This document shows positions 1-6,191 of a DNA stretch of 10,120 bases, piece by piece (position 1 is the stretch's first letter; the number at the start of each line of letters is the position of its first letter). This stretch comes from Bacillota bacterium (GTDB lineage: Bacteria > Bacillota > Bacilli > Alicyclobacillales > Alicyclobacillaceae): NCBI GenBank assembly GCA_021820805.1, contig JAKADF010000075.1:1-10120 (forward strand), read 5' to 3'. Both the position numbers and the translations under genes were made by a program. The notes under the pieces are model-generated. The model searched no databases. It was given only the letters and a program-made list of their open reading frames with translations, and was not told the origin of the DNA.

Positions 1-32
1 CCGCTTAAGCGAGCGCGGAGGGAGGAATGAGG

Positions 33-275
33 ATGGCGCAGGTAACACAATTAAGCCGTCATTTACAGTTACAATTCCAGGTTGGGACAACAGCACAAGG
101 GTTGCCAAAAATTAAGAATCAAAACTATACCCAAGTCTCCCCTGCTATTTCAGATGATGACCTGTTGTCGGTAGGACAGGCACTTGCTGCCCTGTTTGCC
201 GATCCGATTTATAAAATTGCCAGGGTCGATCAAGACGGCTTGGCAGCTTCAACTAGTACATCAACAGGAGCGTAA
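33..275 (+). CDS. DUF1659 family small protein
   Basis: Small 80-residue protein that I recognise as the DUF1659 family found in spore-forming Bacilli; no biochemical function is established and none is inferred here. It shows a hydrophilic N-terminal beta-like stretch (LQLQFQVG), a central QNYTQVSPAISDDDLL segment, and an ALAALF segment near the end, which fit the family pattern. Two ATG codons compete, at 27 and 33. I chose 33 because it gives the usual MAxV-like family start and has GGAGG at 21-25 with a 7-nt gap; GGAGG at 17-21 could serve the ATG at 27 with a 5-nt gap, adding two residues. It lies 25 bp upstream of a DUF2922 gene, a pairing that is common in Bacilli, so the two are probably co-transcribed. 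The promoter must lie left of the window or within the first 32 bases. Confidence 0.85.
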   Translation: MAQVTQLSRHLQLQFQVGTTAQGLPKIKNQNYTQVSPAISDDDLLSVGQALAALFADPIYKIARVDQDGLAASTSTSTGA

Positions 276-300
276 TCAAAAATAGGGGGGCAGGATATAA

Positions 301-519
301 ATGGCAACCAAAATATCGTTGCAGCTTAGTTTCATGACGGACCAAAACAAAAAAGTAAAGGTCACGATTCCAAATCCTAAGCAGCCTGTGGATTCTGCAG
401 CAGTAAACTCCGCTATGGATCTAATTGTTTCTAAACAAGCATTTATGTTTACGCAAGGCAAAATTGTCAGCAAGGTTGGGGCAGAACAGGTACAAACTGA
501 TACTACAACTGTAAGTTAA
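301..519 (+). CDS. DUF2922 family small protein
   Basis: 72-residue protein of the DUF2922 family, function unknown. The visible family features are an alternating beta-type N-terminus (KISLQLSFMTDQNKKVKVTI), the IPNPKQPVDSAAV turn, and the C-terminal GKIVSKVGAEQV strand. The start at 301 is preceded by AGGGGGG (284-290, 10-nt gap) and AGGA (292-295, 5-nt gap). It follows the DUF1659 gene at 25 bp and is followed 32 bp after its stop by a strong hairpin terminator, so these two genes look like the end of one transcript. Both proteins are about 75 residues long and may act together, but that is inference from pairing only. No signal peptide or membrane segment is visible. Confidence 0.88.
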   Translation: MATKISLQLSFMTDQNKKVKVTIPNPKQPVDSAAVNSAMDLIVSKQAFMFTQGKIVSKVGAEQVQTDTTTVS

Positions 520-551
520 TGCCCTGCAACAGAATTATGCAGTAAAAATCA

Positions 552-588
552 ATTGACCCCAAGCGTCGTTAAACTGCTTGGGGTCAAT
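552..588. terminator. bidirectional intrinsic terminator
   Basis: A perfect 13-bp stem (ATTGACCCCAAGC at 552-564 with GCTTGGGGTCAAT at 576-588) closes an 11-nt loop. On the minus strand it begins 5 nt after the stop of the cotF-like gene and is followed by TGATTTTTACT, a good U-tract. On the plus strand it lies 32 nt after the DUF2922 stop but is followed by AAGG, a poor U-tract. It therefore clearly ends the leftward transcript and probably also slows or ends the rightward one between these convergent genes. Confidence 0.82.
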
Positions 589-592
589 AAGG

Positions 593-1147
593 TTAATGGA
601 CTATTGCAGGTTCTTTAACTGTTTGGTATGTTCCGCTAAGCTGGCTCATATAGGCCTCTGGAACTGTAGATATTGGGTAGTACCCCTTTGAAATCATATA
701 CTGACCAATTTCATAAGCATGTCTTGAGCACATTTCAAATGCATCTTCAAGAAATGTGCGAAGCTGTGGATCCGTTGTTTCAAATGTAGCCCATGCATAT
801 TCGCGGCCCGCTCGTTTGAGAGTAAGTAAATATGAAGTCGCAATCGCCCGATCGTCGAGTGCTGTTGTTTGCGGATTTGGCATTACAGGCTGTGTCTGCC
901 CGCTTGGAGTAGGACTTGTGGCAGCCGGCATTGGTGGAACTTGAAGTTTCTGTGTACTTTGTTCTTTTGAAGCCCATTCCACCTTCATATTGTAGTCTTG
1001 GATATGGGCAGCCATGTGTTTTTGAATGATGGATTTAAGCTCTGCGCATTTTACTTGGTTTAAAAAGAGTCCCATTGAGTTGATACTATTGGTACAGCTT
1101 AGCAGGAGTTCGTTTAATTCACACGCTTCATGCAACCCTAAAGTCAT
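593..1147 (-). CDS. CotF-family spore coat protein
   Basis: 184-residue protein with the Coat_F (CotF-like, ferritin-like helical) pattern. Residues 1-60 form a helical N-terminal half (ELNELLLSCTNSINSMGLFL). Residues 70-96 are a Pro/Gln/Thr-rich flexible linker. Residues 97-160 form the C-terminal half with the recognisable Coat_F features: LDDRAIATSYLLTLKRAG, then FEMCSRHAYEIGQYMISKGYYP. The family includes proteins of the spore coat, made in the mother cell during sporulation; the precise role here is not known. The start is supported by GGGGAG 7 nt upstream of the ATG. The gene is convergent with the DUF1659/DUF2922 pair and ends in the shared terminator. A 110-bp gap separates it from the DUF1450 gene upstream, enough for its own promoter. 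The leader holds two mutually exclusive inverted repeats. Confidence 0.88.
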   Translation of the reverse strand: MTLGLHEACELNELLLSCTNSINSMGLFLNQVKCAELKSIIQKHMAAHIQDYNMKVEWASKEQSTQKLQVPPMPAATSPTPSGQTQPVMPNPQTTALDDRAIATSYLLTLKRAGREYAWATFETTDPQLRTFLEDAFEMCSRHAYEIGQYMISKGYYPISTVPEAYMSQLSGTYQTVKEPAIVH

Positions 1148-1176
1148 GCAATATCTCCCCTTCCATGGTTAGAGGG

Positions 1177-1223
1177 TAATGACCCCAGAGCATAATTTCG
1201 GCATGTTTGACGGTCATTATGCT
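1177..1223 (-). promoter_or_regulatory. overlapping inverted repeats in cotF leader
   Basis: Two perfect 8-bp inverted repeats share bases. TAATGACC (1177-1184) pairs with GGTCATTA (1212-1219), and AGCATAAT (1189-1196) pairs with ATTATGCT (1216-1223). The right arms overlap at 1216-1219, so only one stem can form at a time. They lie between the DUF1450 stop and the cotF start. They may be a terminator/antiterminator-like switch, a dyad operator, or chance; no adjacent U-tract marks either stem as an ordinary terminator. Confidence 0.4.
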
Positions 1224-1239
1224 GGCCAAAAAAGGGTGC
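1213..1239 (-). promoter_or_regulatory. possible sigma-K-like promoter of cotF
   Basis: On the minus strand a -10-like CATAATGAC (1221-1213) resembles the mother-cell sigma-K -10 pattern CATAnnnTA with one mismatch, and a CACC (about 1238-1235) sits 13 nt upstream as a weak -35 AC-type element. A coat gene is expected to use sigma-K or sigma-E. The match is short, the spacer is slightly tight, and the site overlaps an inverted repeat, so this is only a candidate. Confidence 0.22.
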
Positions 1240-1257
1240 AAAATAAAAAGCTGGTGG

Positions 1258-1518
1258 TTAAGCGTGTTCACGGAGTTTTGTATTCGATTCTATATATGAT
1301 TTAACCTTTATCCATAAGGTTTCTGGGTCGTCTGCTTCGATGTATACATGGTCGTCAATAAGCACATAAGGTACTCTAATGCATCTGTCGCAGCGACCTA
1401 AGCAGGCATATCGGTTTATTTCGATGGATGGAAATGTTTCGCGTACACGGTCGCAAACAAGCTTAGAACCCAGTCTAAGATTGCTGACACAAACATCTAA
1501 CTTTCTAACCCCAGTCAA
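1258..1518 (-). CDS. DUF1450 (YuzB-like) cysteine-rich small protein
   Basis: 86-residue protein of the DUF1450 family (B. subtilis YuzB type). The family is thought to have a small thioredoxin/ferredoxin-like fold, but no reaction is established. The signature is visible: CVSNLRLGSK near the N-terminus (C10), then YACLGRCDRC (C39, C43, C46) and PYVLIDDHVYIEADDPETLW. The CxxxCxxC spacing could hold a metal or Fe-S centre, which is inference. I chose the TTG at 1518 because GGAGG (plus-strand CCTCC, 1527-1531) lies 8 nt upstream and because family members start just before the first CVSNL. A TTG at 1551 would add 11 residues and overlap the dedA end, with a weaker AGAAGG site. It lies 19 bp downstream of dedA on the same strand and is probably co-transcribed with it. 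Confidence 0.85.
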   Translation of the reverse strand: MTGVRKLDVCVSNLRLGSKLVCDRVRETFPSIEINRYACLGRCDRCIRVPYVLIDDHVYIEADDPETLWIKVKSYIESNTKLREHA

Positions 1519-1537
1519 GACAAATGCCTCCGTATCG

Positions 1538-2149
1538 TCAAACGCGGCCAAGCCGCCTTCTGATTAACCAGAACCCTAATGCAATGGCTAAAAGACCTAA
1601 AGTGATATAAACAAATGACGTTTGTACAGTATGAATAATGAAGTTCATATTTTCGCCGAACCAATAGCCGAGTGAAATCCAAAGCAAACTCCACATGGCG
1701 GCGCCAATACTAGTGTAAATGAGGAATCGGGATAAATCTATATGGCTGATTCCGGCTGCATACGATCCGATTGCTCGAACGCCCGGCAGAAGTCTCCCTG
1801 GAGCGAGTATCCATAAACTATAACGGTTCATCATTCCGGTTGCGTGACGAACATTTCTTTGGTTCATCATGCTGAATTTTCCAAGATATAGAAGGAGCTT
1901 ATCCCCAAGATGACGGCTTAAAAGATAAACGATTGTGGTGCCGATTAAGTACCCGGCAATAGAAATTATCCAAACTGCACCAAATGACATCTTTTCTTCT
2001 GCAGCCGCAAAACCGTAAAACACAAGAAAGGCGTCGCCTGGAAACGGGATCCCGATGCCTTCAATGATAGTTGCAATAAGGATTCCTGGATATCCAAGGG
2101 ATAGAAGTGCTTGTGCGATTGCGCCGAGAAGATCGAGTATACTTTTCAA
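1538..2149 (-). CDS. DedA family membrane protein
   Basis: 203-residue integral membrane protein of the DedA/SNARE-associated (VTT) family, members of which act in membrane homeostasis and, in some cases, as flippases of undecaprenyl phosphate or phosphatidylethanolamine. Family features seen are the conserved E30 followed by PFPGD (35-39), a re-entrant-loop element, and GRLLPGVR (118-125) with R119, P122 and R125, followed by the AG of SYAAG. Hydrophobic segments cover about residues 15-30, 40-50, 58-78, 130-160 and 170-195, and a short positive tail RRRLGR ends the protein. The start is TTG at 2149, supported by AAAAGGAG 9 nt upstream. It is divergent from thiL and heads a two-gene leftward unit with the DUF1450 gene. 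The substrate cannot be told from the sequence. Confidence 0.93.
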   Translation of the reverse strand: MKSILDLLGAIAQALLSLGYPGILIATIIEGIGIPFPGDAFLVFYGFAAAEEKMSFGAVWIISIAGYLIGTTIVYLLSRHLGDKLLLYLGKFSMMNQRNVRHATGMMNRYSLWILAPGRLLPGVRAIGSYAAGISHIDLSRFLIYTSIGAAMWSLLWISLGYWFGENMNFIIHTVQTSFVYITLGLLAIALGFWLIRRRLGRV

Positions 2150-2186
2150 GCGGGAGCACTCCTTTTCAGATTACGTGGTGTCCGCA

Positions 2187-2192
2187 TTTATA
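2187..2192 (-). promoter_or_regulatory. candidate -10 element for dedA
   Basis: On the minus strand TATAAA (2192-2187), directly preceded by TG, resembles a sigma-A -10 element and would start a leader of about 30 nt before the dedA TTG. No convincing -35 is seen at 16-18 nt upstream, so support is limited to position and the AT-rich hexamer. Confidence 0.3.
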
Positions 2193-2226
2193 CATATGGA
2201 CAAGACAAGAAATACATGTGCTTTCT

Positions 2227-2235
2227 TGTTATGAT
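2227..2235 (+). promoter_or_regulatory. candidate extended -10 promoter of thiL operon
   Basis: TGTTATGAT (2227-2235) matches the extended -10 pattern TGnTATAAT with one mismatch. At 17-nt spacing the -35 position holds AAGAAA (2207-2212), a poor match, which extended -10 promoters tolerate. Transcription would begin near 2242, about 46 nt before the thiL GTG. It sits in the only intergenic gap upstream of the five-gene operon. Confidence 0.42.
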
Positions 2236-2287
2236 GAAAGAAGAAATCACTCGGCGAATGAATCGATTTCCCTTTGGGGGTATAGCA

Positions 2288-3280
2288 GTGAGCCTATTAG
2301 ACGAATTTGCACTGATTAAAAACTTGGCTGACATTGTTCCAAAAGAGGCTATGGACATTTCGGTTGGTATTGGCGACGATGCTGCTGTCGTCCGTTTCGA
2401 GGCAGATGAGGAAGTGCTGCTCACAACAGACACCATGGTGGAAGGTGTCCATTTTTTGCATGATACGATGTCTGCATTCGATGTGGGATATAAGTGCGTT
2501 GCGGCATCAATTAGCGATATTGCGGCAATGGGTGGAAAGCCTAGGCATATCCTTTTGTCCATTGCAATTCCAAATTCGTATGATACCAAGTGGCTGCATG
2601 ATATGTACGATGGAATCAGAACCATATGTGAACAATTTTCGTGCCACGTGGTTGGCGGGGATGTTGTCCATACATCGGGGCCTTTTGTAGCAACGAGTAC
2701 GTTAACGGGATCCGTCAAAAAAGGCCGCGCCCTTCTGCGCAGTGGTGCCAAACCTGGGGATGTTGTGTTTGTCACTGGACATGTCGGCGGGTCATCTGCT
2801 GGGCTTAAATTGTTGCAAGATAAAATTATATTACCGGTTGATGAACAAATACAGTTGTTGCAGTATCACAGGCGGCCGTTCCCGCAAGTAGCGGCAGGGC
2901 AAATCTTGTCTCTTCTCGGCGTATCTTCTTGTAATGACATAAGTGATGGACTAGCGAGTGAATTAAACGAAATTGCAAAAGCCAGTTCTGTTCGAATGCG
3001 TATTGATGAAGCAAAGATTCCGTTTGCACCGGCAACTCGCAATTTAGCACGCACAGCACAGCAAGACCCCTATACGTTTGCATGGTATGGCGGAGAGGAC
3101 TACCAGCTTGTTGGAACGGCGGATCCGTACGTATTTGCAAAGGCACTCGCACAGTGTGAAGCTGTCGGCGTCAAAATCACGCAAATTGGACGCGTTGAAG
3201 CTGGCGATGGCGTTGTCACACATCATGCCGATGGAAGCCTCGAACTTATTCTTCCAAAGGGATATAACCACTTTACGTAG
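2288..3280 (+). CDS. thiL: thiamine-monophosphate kinase
   Basis: 330-residue ThiL, which phosphorylates thiamine monophosphate with ATP to give thiamine diphosphate, the cofactor form, in the cytosol. It belongs to the AIRS/PurM-type ATP-binding family. Motifs seen are GIGDDAAV (27-34), DTMVEGVHF (48-56), the AASISDIAAMGG segment, GGDVVH, the TGSV/GAKPGDVV hinge, the ISDGLASEL motif in the second half, and the C-terminal WYGGEDYQLV substrate-site motif. I chose GTG at 2288 because it gives the family length and the usual LxEFxLIxxL start, with GGGGG 7 nt upstream. The frame stays open back to 2111, but that would run into dedA and has no ribosome binding site. It is the first gene of the operon, and its stop is 24 bp before tsaE. 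Confidence 0.95.
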   Translation: MSLLDEFALIKNLADIVPKEAMDISVGIGDDAAVVRFEADEEVLLTTDTMVEGVHFLHDTMSAFDVGYKCVAASISDIAAMGGKPRHILLSIAIPNSYDTKWLHDMYDGIRTICEQFSCHVVGGDVVHTSGPFVATSTLTGSVKKGRALLRSGAKPGDVVFVTGHVGGSSAGLKLLQDKIILPVDEQIQLLQYHRRPFPQVAAGQILSLLGVSSCNDISDGLASELNEIAKASSVRMRIDEAKIPFAPATRNLARTAQQDPYTFAWYGGEDYQLVGTADPYVFAKALAQCEAVGVKITQIGRVEAGDGVVTHHADGSLELILPKGYNHFT

Positions 3281-3304
3281 GCTTTAACAGGGGGACAGAT
3301 AACC

Positions 3305-3814
3305 GTGGCAGACAGGCATCTATTCCATACAAAATCGCCAGATGAAACCATGCGTCTTGGAATGGCGCTTGGACAGGTGCTGCACAAAGGGGACGCAGTG
3401 CTTCTGTCTGGAACTCTTGGTGCTGGAAAGACGTTGTTTTCAAAGGGAATTGCCAAGGGTGCAGGTATAATGGATGAAGTGACAAGCCCTACATTCACGA
3501 TTGTTGCTGAATATGAGGGGCGTGGATTTTCCCCATTTGTGCATATGGACTTATATCGTTTATATGGTGAAGATACTGAGGCACTGCCTTTCGAGGTATT
3601 GGATTCAATCGGTTTTGAGTCATACTTAGATGGCACGTTTATTATTCTAGTCGAGTGGCCAAAGGGTGTTATTGATTATTTTGATGAGGCGATTTTAGTG
3701 GATATCAGCATGATGCGGGATGAGTCGTACGATGAACGTACTCTCTCGGTTGAAGCAATTGGGTTGCAAGGCAAGCATCGGTTGGATGAGTGGGTGAAAC
3801 AGTGGCAATTTTAG
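3305..3814 (+). CDS. tsaE: tRNA t6A37 biosynthesis ATPase TsaE
   Basis: 169-residue TsaE (YdiB/YjeE), the small P-loop ATPase that works with TsaB and TsaD to place threonylcarbamoyl on A37 of ANN-decoding tRNAs. Seen in order are Walker A GTLGAGKT (36-43), the SPTFTIVAEY switch-like segment, HMDLYRL, and VEWP. The length is close to the family norm, with about 20 extra C-terminal residues. The start is GTG at 3305 with AGGGGG 10 nt upstream. The stop overlaps the tsaB start by 13 bp, which suggests translational coupling. It sits directly beside tsaB, rimI and tsaD, so its partners are made from the same transcript; the TsaC/TsaC2 enzyme that makes the threonylcarbamoyl-AMP donor is not in the window. 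Confidence 0.95.
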   Translation: MADRHLFHTKSPDETMRLGMALGQVLHKGDAVLLSGTLGAGKTLFSKGIAKGAGIMDEVTSPTFTIVAEYEGRGFSPFVHMDLYRLYGEDTEALPFEVLDSIGFESYLDGTFIILVEWPKGVIDYFDEAILVDISMMRDESYDERTLSVEAIGLQGKHRLDEWVKQWQF

Positions 3815-4548
3815 TCATGGACACAGCGACGGAAACTTTAGCAGTCGCAATTGGAGAGGGTAGCGAGATGATTGCTTGTTCGTCATTTCGTGTTTTGCGC
3901 GGGCACTCGCGTATCCTCCAACCGACTATTTCGCATCTTTTACAGCACACAGGGATTCATATAGACAATATTACGGGAATTGGCGTTGGGATTGGCCCGG
4001 GATCTTATACAGGAGTCAGGCTTGCTGTCAGTACAGCAAAGGCTATGGCAACGACACTCTCAGTTCCGCTGTATCCTGTTCCGACATTGTTTGGAATCGC
4101 AGAGGCTGCAAGGCCGGGCTTCCCAAATCGTCCTTCCATCCTTTTACCTATGTTGTTTGCACGCAGAGGGCGGGCATTTGGAGCAATTTACTTTAAAAAT
4201 ACAGACGGTTCATACTCCACAATCAAAAGCAGCAAAGTTATGCCTGTACTAGATTGGTGTAAAGAGGCGCAAACCATACAAGCCGACAGTGGTGCAGACT
4301 TAATTGTCATTCATGATTTCTTGCCAAAGCACGGTGTACTTGGGACACTTGATATACTACAGCATAGAAGTGTGATGACATTACAAAGTGTGTCAGCAGC
4401 ACTCGGACCTTCATTTCTCCATCTAGTGGCTGCCGGGGCAGTTTCTTCAGTCACTGGAGAGGAAGTTCACAGCGTAGTACCTGAATACGCGCTGGAAGTA
4501 GAAGCTGAAACAAAGCTTCGGGAAAGGAGACAGGGCGTCCATGAGTGA
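3802..4548 (+). CDS. tsaB: tRNA t6A37 biosynthesis protein TsaB
   Basis: 248-residue TsaB, an ASKHA-fold protein that dimerises with TsaD and stabilises the t6A-forming complex; it lacks catalytic metal ligands of its own. The N-terminal phosphate-binding-like strand VMDTATETLAVAI (5-17) and the family signature GPGSYTGVR (65-73) are clear. The segment corresponding to the usual DAR motif reads FARRGRAFGAIY, so the common Asp is replaced by Phe. The length is slightly above the usual 215-240. I chose GTG at 3802 rather than 3790 because it gives the standard short MAILVMDT start; GTGGGTG just upstream is a modest ribosome binding site. It overlaps tsaE by 13 bp and rimI by 8 bp. Confidence 0.94.
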   Translation: MAILVMDTATETLAVAIGEGSEMIACSSFRVLRGHSRILQPTISHLLQHTGIHIDNITGIGVGIGPGSYTGVRLAVSTAKAMATTLSVPLYPVPTLFGIAEAARPGFPNRPSILLPMLFARRGRAFGAIYFKNTDGSYSTIKSSKVMPVLDWCKEAQTIQADSGADLIVIHDFLPKHGVLGTLDILQHRSVMTLQSVSAALGPSFLHLVAAGAVSSVTGEEVHSVVPEYALEVEAETKLRERRQGVHE

Positions 4549-5146
4549 AGCATGGCATCCAGAGAAACTACAAATTCGGAGAATGACCCTCCAAGATGTA
4601 GACCAAGTAATGCTTGTCGAAAAACGATCATTTACGGCACCTTGGTCTAGACAAGCATTTATGACTGAACTGATTGATAATCATTTAGCCCGTTACATTG
4701 TTGCAGAATATAGTGGCCGGGTCATTGGGTACGCAGGAGTTTGGATGATTATTGATGAGGGTCATGTTACAAATATTGCGGTCGATCCGGACTTTCGCGG
4801 GAAATACTTAGGCGACAAGTTGCTCCGTGCACTGATGTCTATTTGTATGGCGCAAGGTGGAAAGAAGATGACCCTTGAGGTTCGCGTGACGAATCATGTA
4901 GCGCAAAAACTGTATGAGAAATATGGATTTGAACGTGTTGGCATTCGTAAGGGTTACTATACGGATAATCGTGAAGATGCATTGATTATGTGGGCTGATC
5001 TTCCACCAGTATCCCCTGTCTCTTCATCCGAGCAGTCAGGAGGAGGGACTCTCGGAGGAACGCTTGGAGGGGGTTTAGGAGGAAGTTTTGGGGGAGGATT
5101 CGGAGGAAACTTCGGAGGAGGTTTTGGAGGAGGCACTTTAGATTGA
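4541..5146 (+). CDS. rimI: RimI N-acetyltransferase with Gly-rich tail
   Basis: 201-residue protein. Residues 1-155 are a complete RimI-type GNAT N-acetyltransferase, a family known for acetylating the N-terminal alanine of ribosomal protein S18 and other protein N-termini with acetyl-CoA. Seen are the N-terminal IRRMTLQDVDQVMLVE helix, the NIAVDPDFRG strand and acetyl-CoA loop RGKYLG (86-91), and the C-terminal AQKLYEKYGFERVGIRKGYY motif. Residues 156-166 are a Pro/Ser-rich hinge. Residues 168-199 are eight GGxx tetrapeptides (x = T, G, S or N, then mostly L or F), a tail absent from ordinary RimI proteins of about 150 residues. The ATG overlaps the tsaB stop by 8 bp and has AAGGAGA 10 nt upstream; the TGA overlaps the tsaD TTG by 4 bp. 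The catalytic domain appears intact; the role of the tail is unknown. Confidence 0.93.
   Translation: MSEAWHPEKLQIRRMTLQDVDQVMLVEKRSFTAPWSRQAFMTELIDNHLARYIVAEYSGRVIGYAGVWMIIDEGHVTNIAVDPDFRGKYLGDKLLRALMSICMAQGGKKMTLEVRVTNHVAQKLYEKYGFERVGIRKGYYTDNREDALIMWADLPPVSPVSSSEQSGGGTLGGTLGGGLGGSFGGGFGGNFGGGFGGGTLD
5042..5137 (+). repeat. eight-copy 12-nt in-frame repeat in rimI 3' end
   Basis: Eight in-frame 12-nt units start at 5042, 5054, 5066, 5078, 5090, 5102, 5114 and 5126. Each begins GGA GGx, except the fifth, which begins GGG GGA. They encode GGTL, GGTL, GGGL, GGSF, GGGF, GGNF, GGGF and GGGT. Seven of the eight units begin with GGAGG; counting overlapping hits there are eleven GGAGG motifs between 5039 and 5133. 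The last, GGAGGAGG at 5126-5133, lies 9 nt before the tsaD TTG and is its ribosome binding site. Confidence 0.93.
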
Positions 5147-6159
5147 AGATTCTTGGCATCGAAACAAGTTGTGATGAAACATCGGCCGCTATTGTCGAAA
5201 ACGGCCGTAAAATCATCTCAGAAGTCACTGCAACGCAAATGGACATTCATGCTTTATTTGGCGGTGTCGTCCCTGAGGTGGCCTCACGTCACCATGTAGA
5301 GACGATTACGAGGGTAGTAACAAAAACCTTCGAACAAACCGATTTGACTTTCAAGGATGTCGATGCAATTGCTGTGACGTGCGGCCCGGGCCTCCTCGGT
5401 GCGCTTTTGGTCGGTGTTTCAGCAGCAAAAGGATATGCCTTAGCAACAGGCCTTCCGTTAATTGGGGTTCACCACATTGCAGGACATGTAGCGGCAGCAA
5501 CTATTAATTCAGAACTCACTTTTCCATTTTTATGTTTAGTTGTCTCTGGTGGGCATACCGAAATCCTAGTGGTGAGTGACAAGTTTGAGTTTGAAAAGCT
5601 TGGCGGAACTCGTGATGATGCAGCGGGAGAAGCGTACGACAAGGTTGCGCGGCTACTTGGACTTTCTTATCCCGGCGGTCCAAAAGTGGACGAGCATGCA
5701 GCAAATGGTCATCCTAATGCATTTGCTTTCCCGCGAGCGTTTCTCGAAGATGACCATTTTGACTTCAGCTTCAGCGGGCTTAAGTCCGCAGTGAATAATG
5801 AACTTACAAAACGCCGCAACCGCGGTGAGGAAATTGTGATAGATGACGTATGTGCCAGCTTTCAGGCGAGCGTAGTTGAGGTCCTCACGGCAAAGACAGC
5901 CAGAGCAGTCCGCACCACAGGTCTTCAAAATGTCGTCGTCGCGGGGGGCGTTGCTGCAAACAAAGGTTTGCGCAAAGCAATGCGGGAATTAGCTTTAAAA
6001 GAGAATTTCACCGTCCATTTTCCCGATATTCGCCTATGTACCGACAACGGAGCGATGATTGCCTCAGCAGGATACTACACATTCAGGCGAGGTCGTGTGA
6101 ATGACCTCTCTTTGAATGCCTACGCTAATCTCCCATTATCTACATGGCAGAATTGGTGA
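5143..6159 (+). CDS. tsaD: tRNA N6-adenosine threonylcarbamoyltransferase TsaD
   Basis: 338-residue TsaD (Gcp, Kae1/Qri7 family), the catalytic subunit that moves the threonylcarbamoyl group from its AMP donor to N6 of tRNA A37. It is an ASKHA-fold metalloenzyme. The metal ligands are visible: H111 and H115 in HHIAGH, and the C-terminal Asp D301 in CTDNGAMIA. Other motifs are ETSCDETSAAIV (7-18), FGGVVPEVASRHH, TCGPGLLGAL, VSGGHTE, and SFSGLKSAV. The start is TTG at 5143, overlapping the rimI stop by 4 bp, with GGAGGAGG 9 nt upstream inside the rimI Gly-tail codons. The length is normal and all key residues are present. It is the last gene of the operon; a dense non-coding repeat and DnaA-box region follows. 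Confidence 0.97.
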   Translation: MKILGIETSCDETSAAIVENGRKIISEVTATQMDIHALFGGVVPEVASRHHVETITRVVTKTFEQTDLTFKDVDAIAVTCGPGLLGALLVGVSAAKGYALATGLPLIGVHHIAGHVAAATINSELTFPFLCLVVSGGHTEILVVSDKFEFEKLGGTRDDAAGEAYDKVARLLGLSYPGGPKVDEHAANGHPNAFAFPRAFLEDDHFDFSFSGLKSAVNNELTKRRNRGEEIVIDDVCASFQASVVEVLTAKTARAVRTTGLQNVVVAGGVAANKGLRKAMRELALKENFTVHFPDIRLCTDNGAMIASAGYYTFRRGRVNDLSLNAYANLPLSTWQNW

Positions 6160-6191
6160 TATTAGTGCCAGGGGAGCATTGGGGCATTGGC

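Noticed and set aside
1..18. CGCTTAAGCG palindrome at the left edge as an operator or terminator
   Set aside because: It is only 10 bp, is cut off from its upstream context, and has no U-tract; nothing further can be supported.
276..473. Open frame antisense to the DUF2922 gene
   Set aside because: It is fully covered by a recognised family gene on the other strand and has no supporting start signal.
2111..2287. Longer ThiL N-terminus starting upstream of 2288
   Set aside because: It would run into the dedA start region, has no ribosome binding site at its ATG codons, and adds about 59 residues not found in the family.
2188..2775. Long open frame antisense to thiL
   Set aside because: It mirrors the codon pattern of thiL, has no recognisable family features and no ribosome binding site.
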